A stretch of 11,048 bases of DNA from an uncultured Oscillibacter sp. (GTDB taxonomy: Bacteria; Bacillota; Clostridia; Oscillospirales; Oscillospiraceae), in NCBI RefSeq assembly GCF_910584465.1, contig NZ_CAJUBK010000068.1, forward strand, positions 1 through 11,048, read 5' to 3'. The position numbers were made by a program, and so were the translations under genes. A model generated the notes under the pieces. That model had not been told where the DNA came from. It saw only the letters and a list, made by a program, of their open reading frames with translations, and ran no database searches. Shown in pieces: positions 8,339 through 11,048 of this stretch. Every line of letters begins with the position of its first letter. Position 1 is the first letter of the stretch.

Positions 8339-8469
8339 TCTCTTTTTCGGGAAATATCCACGAAAATAGATAGATATATCGATACCTGTCTTGTCAGCAA
8401 AGAGAGGCGGGCCCTCCGCGTGTCGAAAAAGGAGCGAAGGCCCCATCGCCGGGAAGGAGGAGCGCCGCG

Positions 8470-8499
8470 GGAGGGGCCTGAGAAGGCCCCCTCCGTTTT
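8470..8499 (+). terminator. Terminator-like hairpin on the plus strand
   Basis: GGAGGGGCCT pairs with AGGCCCCCTCC across a GAGA tetraloop, with one bulged C, and is followed by GTTTT. It looks like an intrinsic terminator for a plus-strand transcript, yet no plus-strand gene precedes it, so it may guard against antisense transcription or end an unseen small RNA. Confidence 0.35.
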
Positions 8500-8510
8500 C
8501 GATAAAGGAG

Positions 8511-8540
8511 TTTCCAGGACCTTTTTGGACGTCCTGGAAA
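8511..8540. repeat. 10-bp-stem inverted repeat
   Basis: TTTCCAGGAC (8511-8520) and GTCCTGGAAA (8531-8540) are perfect complements around a 10-base spacer CTTTTTGGAC. GGAG just outside (8507-8510) can also pair with CTCC at 8545-8548. It is part of the palindrome cluster after the FtsX gene. Confidence 0.7.
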
Positions 8541-8544
8541 CTTG

Positions 8545-8579
8545 CTCCGCCTGCCGAAAAGTCTTTTCGGCAGGCGGAG
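8545..8579. repeat. Perfect 35-bp palindrome (17-bp arms, 1-base centre)
   Basis: CTCCGCCTGCCGAAAAG (8545-8561) is followed by a single T and its exact complement (8563-8579). In RNA the central A-T pairs would open into a small loop, leaving a stem of about 15 base pairs. On the minus strand only a weak CAAGTTT follows, so it is a poor terminator by itself. It overlaps the next hairpin by three bases. Confidence 0.85.
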
Positions 8580-8602
8580 GGCCCGCCTCCCGGCGGGCCC
8601 TC
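8577..8602 (-). terminator. Probable 3' hairpin of the FtsX permease transcript
   Basis: An 11-base-pair GC stem (GAGGGCCCGCC at 8577-8587 against 8592-8602) with a 4-base loop starts 6 bases after the FtsX TGA on the minus strand. There is no T run after it, so it may protect the 3' end or act together with the neighbouring palindromes rather than as a classical terminator. Confidence 0.5.
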
Positions 8603-8608
8603 TCAGGC

Positions 8609-11048
8609 TCATGTCTCCGCTTCCCGCAGGCGCTCCACGATGGTCCGCCTCGACACGGAGCGGTAGGTCCACAGCGGCACCAGCGCCCCCAGGGCCAGGA
8701 AGACCGGCAGGACCGCCGCGATGGGGACCACGGTCAGACGGTACGTGAAGAACCAGAAGATGTCCGATACGGCGCCGCCCAGCAGGGGCCCCAGGACGAC
8801 CGTCATCACCAGGGACGCCAAAAGGGCCAGGAGGGTATGATACAGCCCCTCGTACACCAGCATGGACTTGAGCTGCTTCCCCGTCATGCCCACGGATTGG
8901 AGGACCGCCAGCTCCCGCTTCCGGGTGAGGATGCCCGTGAGGACCGCGTTGACGAAGTTCAGCACGCCGACGAGGCCGATGATGAAGCTCAGCGCCCCGC
9001 CCATGGTCATGAACATGCCCCGGAAGCCCTCGAACTCGGCGGCATACGTGGCCCGGCTCTCGTAGTCATAGAGGGGCTGGACGCTCTCCGTGTACTCCGC
9101 CAGGAAGGACTCCATCTCCGGCTCCGCCTCGTCGGTGGTGTTGAAGATATAGGTCATGACGCTGTCGGTCCCGGTGTCCTGCCGGAACCGCTCGGCCCCC
9201 AGGACGAACTGGTCCGCGCCATAGTAGCGGTAGCCGATGGAGTCGGGCACCTGCACCAGGGCGCAGACGGTGTACTCCACTTCCTCATAAGCGACGGCCC
9301 GGCTGGTCCAGTTCCGGTTGGGGTCCACGTTGTCGGTGTCCTCGATGATCTCCCCGTTGTCCATATAGAAGTACTCCCGCTCGGTGACGTAGCGCAGGGT
9401 CACCTTGTCCCCCAGCTTGGCCCAGTTGGAGCCGAAGATGGTGGAATCGTAGTCGTCCGTCAGGTACACGGCGGCGATGGCCTTCTGGCTGGGGTCCGAC
9501 AGCGGGGCCAGGTCCCCCTCCAGCACGTCCAGCAGGCTCAGGGGGAAGTCCTCCATACCGTAGAGCTGCACCCGGTCCGCCAGGAGGCCGTCGTCCATCC
9601 GCTCCTTGTACTTGATCTGCAGGTCCAGGACCTCCGGCGGGTTCCACTTGCTCCAGATGCCCCGGAACCACTCCTCGGTGACGAACTCCTCGATGTCGGA
9701 GACATTGCCGTAGATCCGGCCGTTTTCCTCGATGCCGCTTTGGGCCCTCACGTCGGAAATGACAGTCTCCGGCACCGCCTCGTCGGTGGAGCAGAAGCCC
9801 CCGCCGCCGACCTGGAAGTAAGCCGCGTCCCCCAGGATGAAGTCCACGTCCGCCTTGTTTTGCAGGTACTTCATCATGTCGAAGCCAATGGAGAAGGTAT
9901 AAGTCATGGTAGCCAGCACCACGGCCAACGTCAGGGAGATGACTGTCACCACGGTCTTGCCGCGGCTCCGCCCCAGGTTGGCCCAGGCCATTTTGGGCAG
10001 AGATGCGCCGCCCTGGGTCTTGCGGGTCTTCTCTCGTTTGCCGGGCTTTTTCCCGCCGCCCTCGGTGTAGCGGACCGCCTCCACCGGGGAGACCTTGGCC
10101 GCCATGCGGCCCGGCCGGGCGCAGGAGAGGGACACCGTCAGCAGGGAGAACAGGGCTGCGCCGATGAAGATCAGGGGGTCGAAGGAGACGAAGGCGTGCT
10201 TGTAGCTCAGCTGGGCCATGATAACGGGGGTCAGCTGATTGCCGATGACGAAGCCCAGCAGCAGCCCGAAGGGGATGCCGATCAGGCTCAGCATCAGGGC
10301 CTGCTGGCGGACGATGCGCTTGAGCTGCCGCCCGGTGGTGCCGATGGTCTTCAAAAGGCCGTAGAACCGGATGTCGTTGGTGACGGAGATCTGGAAGACG
10401 TTGTAGATGATGAGGTAGCCGGTGAAGACGATCAGCAGCAGCAGGGCCACGATGGCGATGAGCGTCGTGATGTCGAAGCTGTTGGAGAGCTGGGCCCCGG
10501 AATAGCCCCAGTTGACCCCGGTGTCCAGGTAGTTGTCCGCCTGGAAGTCCTCCCCCTGGTAGCCGTGGTTTTCCAGGACCTGATAGATGTCCTCCCGGAT
10601 ATGGAAGGCGTTGTCCAGCATCACGTTCAGGGTCCACTTTCCGGTCATGGAATAGGGGTTCCCGCTGCCAAGGGCCGCGATCTCCTCGGCGGCGGACCGG
10701 GGCAGGAGGACATGGCTGGCCACCACGGCGCTGTCGTACTCCCACCAGCCGGAGAGAGTGAAGGTCCGGGTGACGGGGATGGGGTGGTCCGTGTTGTCAT
10801 CCAGCTCGAAGGTCATGGTGAACTTCGCGCCCACCTCCGGCCTCACACCCAGAAGGGCCAGGACATGGGTGTCGGTGGCGGCCTCGTCGGTGCCCTCCCG
10901 GGGGAGGGCGCCCTCCACGGGCTGGCAGAAGTGGTGGGGGGCCGCGGCGGGCTCCATGTAACTGACTTCTACATGAGACTTGTTGAAGGGCGGCTCGCTG
11001 GGCATGCCCAGGAACAGCCGGGCGGAGCCCTCCTTGATGAGGGGGTCG
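8609..11048 (-). CDS. ABC transporter permease with two FtsX-like domains (N-terminus outside window)
   Basis: The frame is open from the window edge to the TGA at 8609-8611, giving 812 visible residues. The ATG at 11005 is internal, since coding continues upstream without a stop (DPLIKEGSARLFLG before it). Numbered from that Met, an extracytoplasmic segment of about 178 residues is followed by membrane spans near 179-204, 236-255 and 275-295, a basic cytoplasmic linker (about 310-348), a span at 349-374, a second extracytoplasmic domain (about 375-663), and spans at 664-692, 720-745 and 757-780. FtsX-domain loops are seen at FYGLLKTIGTTGRQLKRIV (214-232) and KRELAVLQSVGMTGKQLK (696-713), which are the likely contacts with the ATPase. 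The first span should lie beyond the window. Such MacB/LolC/BceB-like permeases use ATP-driven movement for export, peptide resistance or lipoprotein release; the substrate is not readable here. The ATPase partner is probably upstream, outside the window. Confidence 0.93.
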   Translation of the reverse strand, partial: DPLIKEGSARLFLGMPSEPPFNKSHVEVSYMEPAAAPHHFCQPVEGALPREGTDEAATDTHVLALLGVRPEVGAKFTMTFELDDNTDHPIPVTRTFTLSGWWEYDSAVVASHVLLPRSAAEEIAALGSGNPYSMTGKWTLNVMLDNAFHIREDIYQVLENHGYQGEDFQADNYLDTGVNWGYSGAQLSNSFDITTLIAIVALLLLIVFTGYLIIYNVFQISVTNDIRFYGLLKTIGTTGRQLKRIVRQQALMLSLIGIPFGLLLGFVIGNQLTPVIMAQLSYKHAFVSFDPLIFIGAALFSLLTVSLSCARPGRMAAKVSPVEAVRYTEGGGKKPGKREKTRKTQGGASLPKMAWANLGRSRGKTVVTVISLTLAVVLATMTYTFSIGFDMMKYLQNKADVDFILGDAAYFQVGGGGFCSTDEAVPETVISDVRAQSGIEENGRIYGNVSDIEEFVTEEWFRGIWSKWNPPEVLDLQIKYKERMDDGLLADRVQLYGMEDFPLSLLDVLEGDLAPLSDPSQKAIAAVYLTDDYDSTIFGSNWAKLGDKVTLRYVTEREYFYMDNGEIIEDTDNVDPNRNWTSRAVAYEEVEYTVCALVQVPDSIGYRYYGADQFVLGAERFRQDTGTDSVMTYIFNTTDEAEPEMESFLAEYTESVQPLYDYESRATYAAEFEGFRGMFMTMGGALSFIIGLVGVLNFVNAVLTGILTRKRELAVLQSVGMTGKQLKSMLVYEGLYHTLLALLASLVMTVVLGPLLGGAVSDIFWFFTYRLTVVPIAAVLPVFLALGALVPLWTYRSVSRRTIVERLREAET

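Larger units (their letters stand above)
8405..8588. repeat. 184-bp palindromic intergenic segment with 25-bp imperfect inverted ends
   Basis: The left end 8405-8429 begins AGGCGGGCCCTCCGC and ends CGAAAA. The right end 8564-8588, read on the other strand, matches it at 23 of 25 bases. Between them are further hairpins at 8470-8494, 8511-8540 and 8545-8579. No flanking target duplication is visible and there is no coding capacity. It could be a small non-autonomous or REP-like repeat, or simply nested terminator structures that share GC-rich words. Confidence 0.5.
8275..8608. other. Gene-free stretch between pncB and the FtsX permease gene
   Basis: This 334-base interval holds no convincing gene. 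From left to right it contains the pncB ribosome site and promoter (8288-8338), an AT-rich patch (8351-8385), and then from 8405 to 8602 a cluster of inverted repeats listed separately. Short open frames across it (for example 8391-8666 plus and 8394-8672 minus) run into the FtsX gene, lack ribosome sites and translate to Arg/Pro/Gly-rich nonsense. Confidence 0.8.

Noticed and set aside
8382..8397. ATACCTGTCTTGTCAG upstream of pncB as a niacin-repressor (NiaR/YrxA) operator
   Set aside because: It is not a convincing palindrome, lies about 45 bases upstream of the -35 box, and I cannot confirm the consensus from memory. A motif scan with the published matrix would decide.

Overview
The window looks like chromosomal DNA of a high-GC, anaerobic, low-redox Firmicute, most likely an Oscillospiraceae/Ruminococcaceae-type gut clostridium. 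This is inferred from three things: strongly G/C-biased third codon positions; Gram-positive-type signals (GGAGG ribosome sites, TTG...17 bp...TATAAT promoters, intrinsic terminators); and the gene set, which includes an oxygen-sensitive acyl-CoA dehydratase activase-type protein, a Cys-motif flavoprotein, a Firmicutes-type nicotinate phosphoribosyltransferase and a large two-domain FtsX permease. No genus can be fixed from the sequence alone.

Layout. (1) 1-1717, plus strand: the 3' end of a large acyl-CoA dehydratase activase-related (HgdB/DUF2229-like) gene, then a small flavodoxin-fold FMN reductase whose GTG start overlaps the previous stop by four bases. (2) 1717-1747: a strong hairpin terminator shared by convergent transcripts, best oriented for the minus strand. 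(3) 6760 down to 1775, minus strand: a three-gene operon of cardiolipin synthase, TtcA-family tRNA thiolase and a zinc-ribbon protein with 19 Sel1 repeats, with gaps of 24 and 14 bases, one clear promoter upstream and one terminator downstream. (4) 8338 down to 6773, minus strand: a monocistronic pncB with its own promoter and terminator. (5) 8275-8608: a 334-base gene-free stretch holding the pncB promoter and a dense cluster of palindromes, bounded by a 25-base imperfect inverted repeat. (6) 8609-11048, minus strand: most of a two-FtsX-domain ABC permease whose N-terminus lies beyond the window.

Functional links. The two plus-strand genes form a translationally coupled pair of probable iron-sulfur/flavin redox proteins. 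The cls-ttcA-Sel1 operon joins membrane phospholipid synthesis, tRNA modification and a long helical-repeat scaffold with a basic, possibly membrane-seeking C-terminus. The co-transcription is well supported; the reason for it is not known. pncB feeds nicotinate into NAD salvage. Nothing looks like a complete novel defence or mobile system. The most unusual items are the Cys-rich, triplet-duplicated Sel1 protein in its operon context and the palindrome cluster at 8405-8602.
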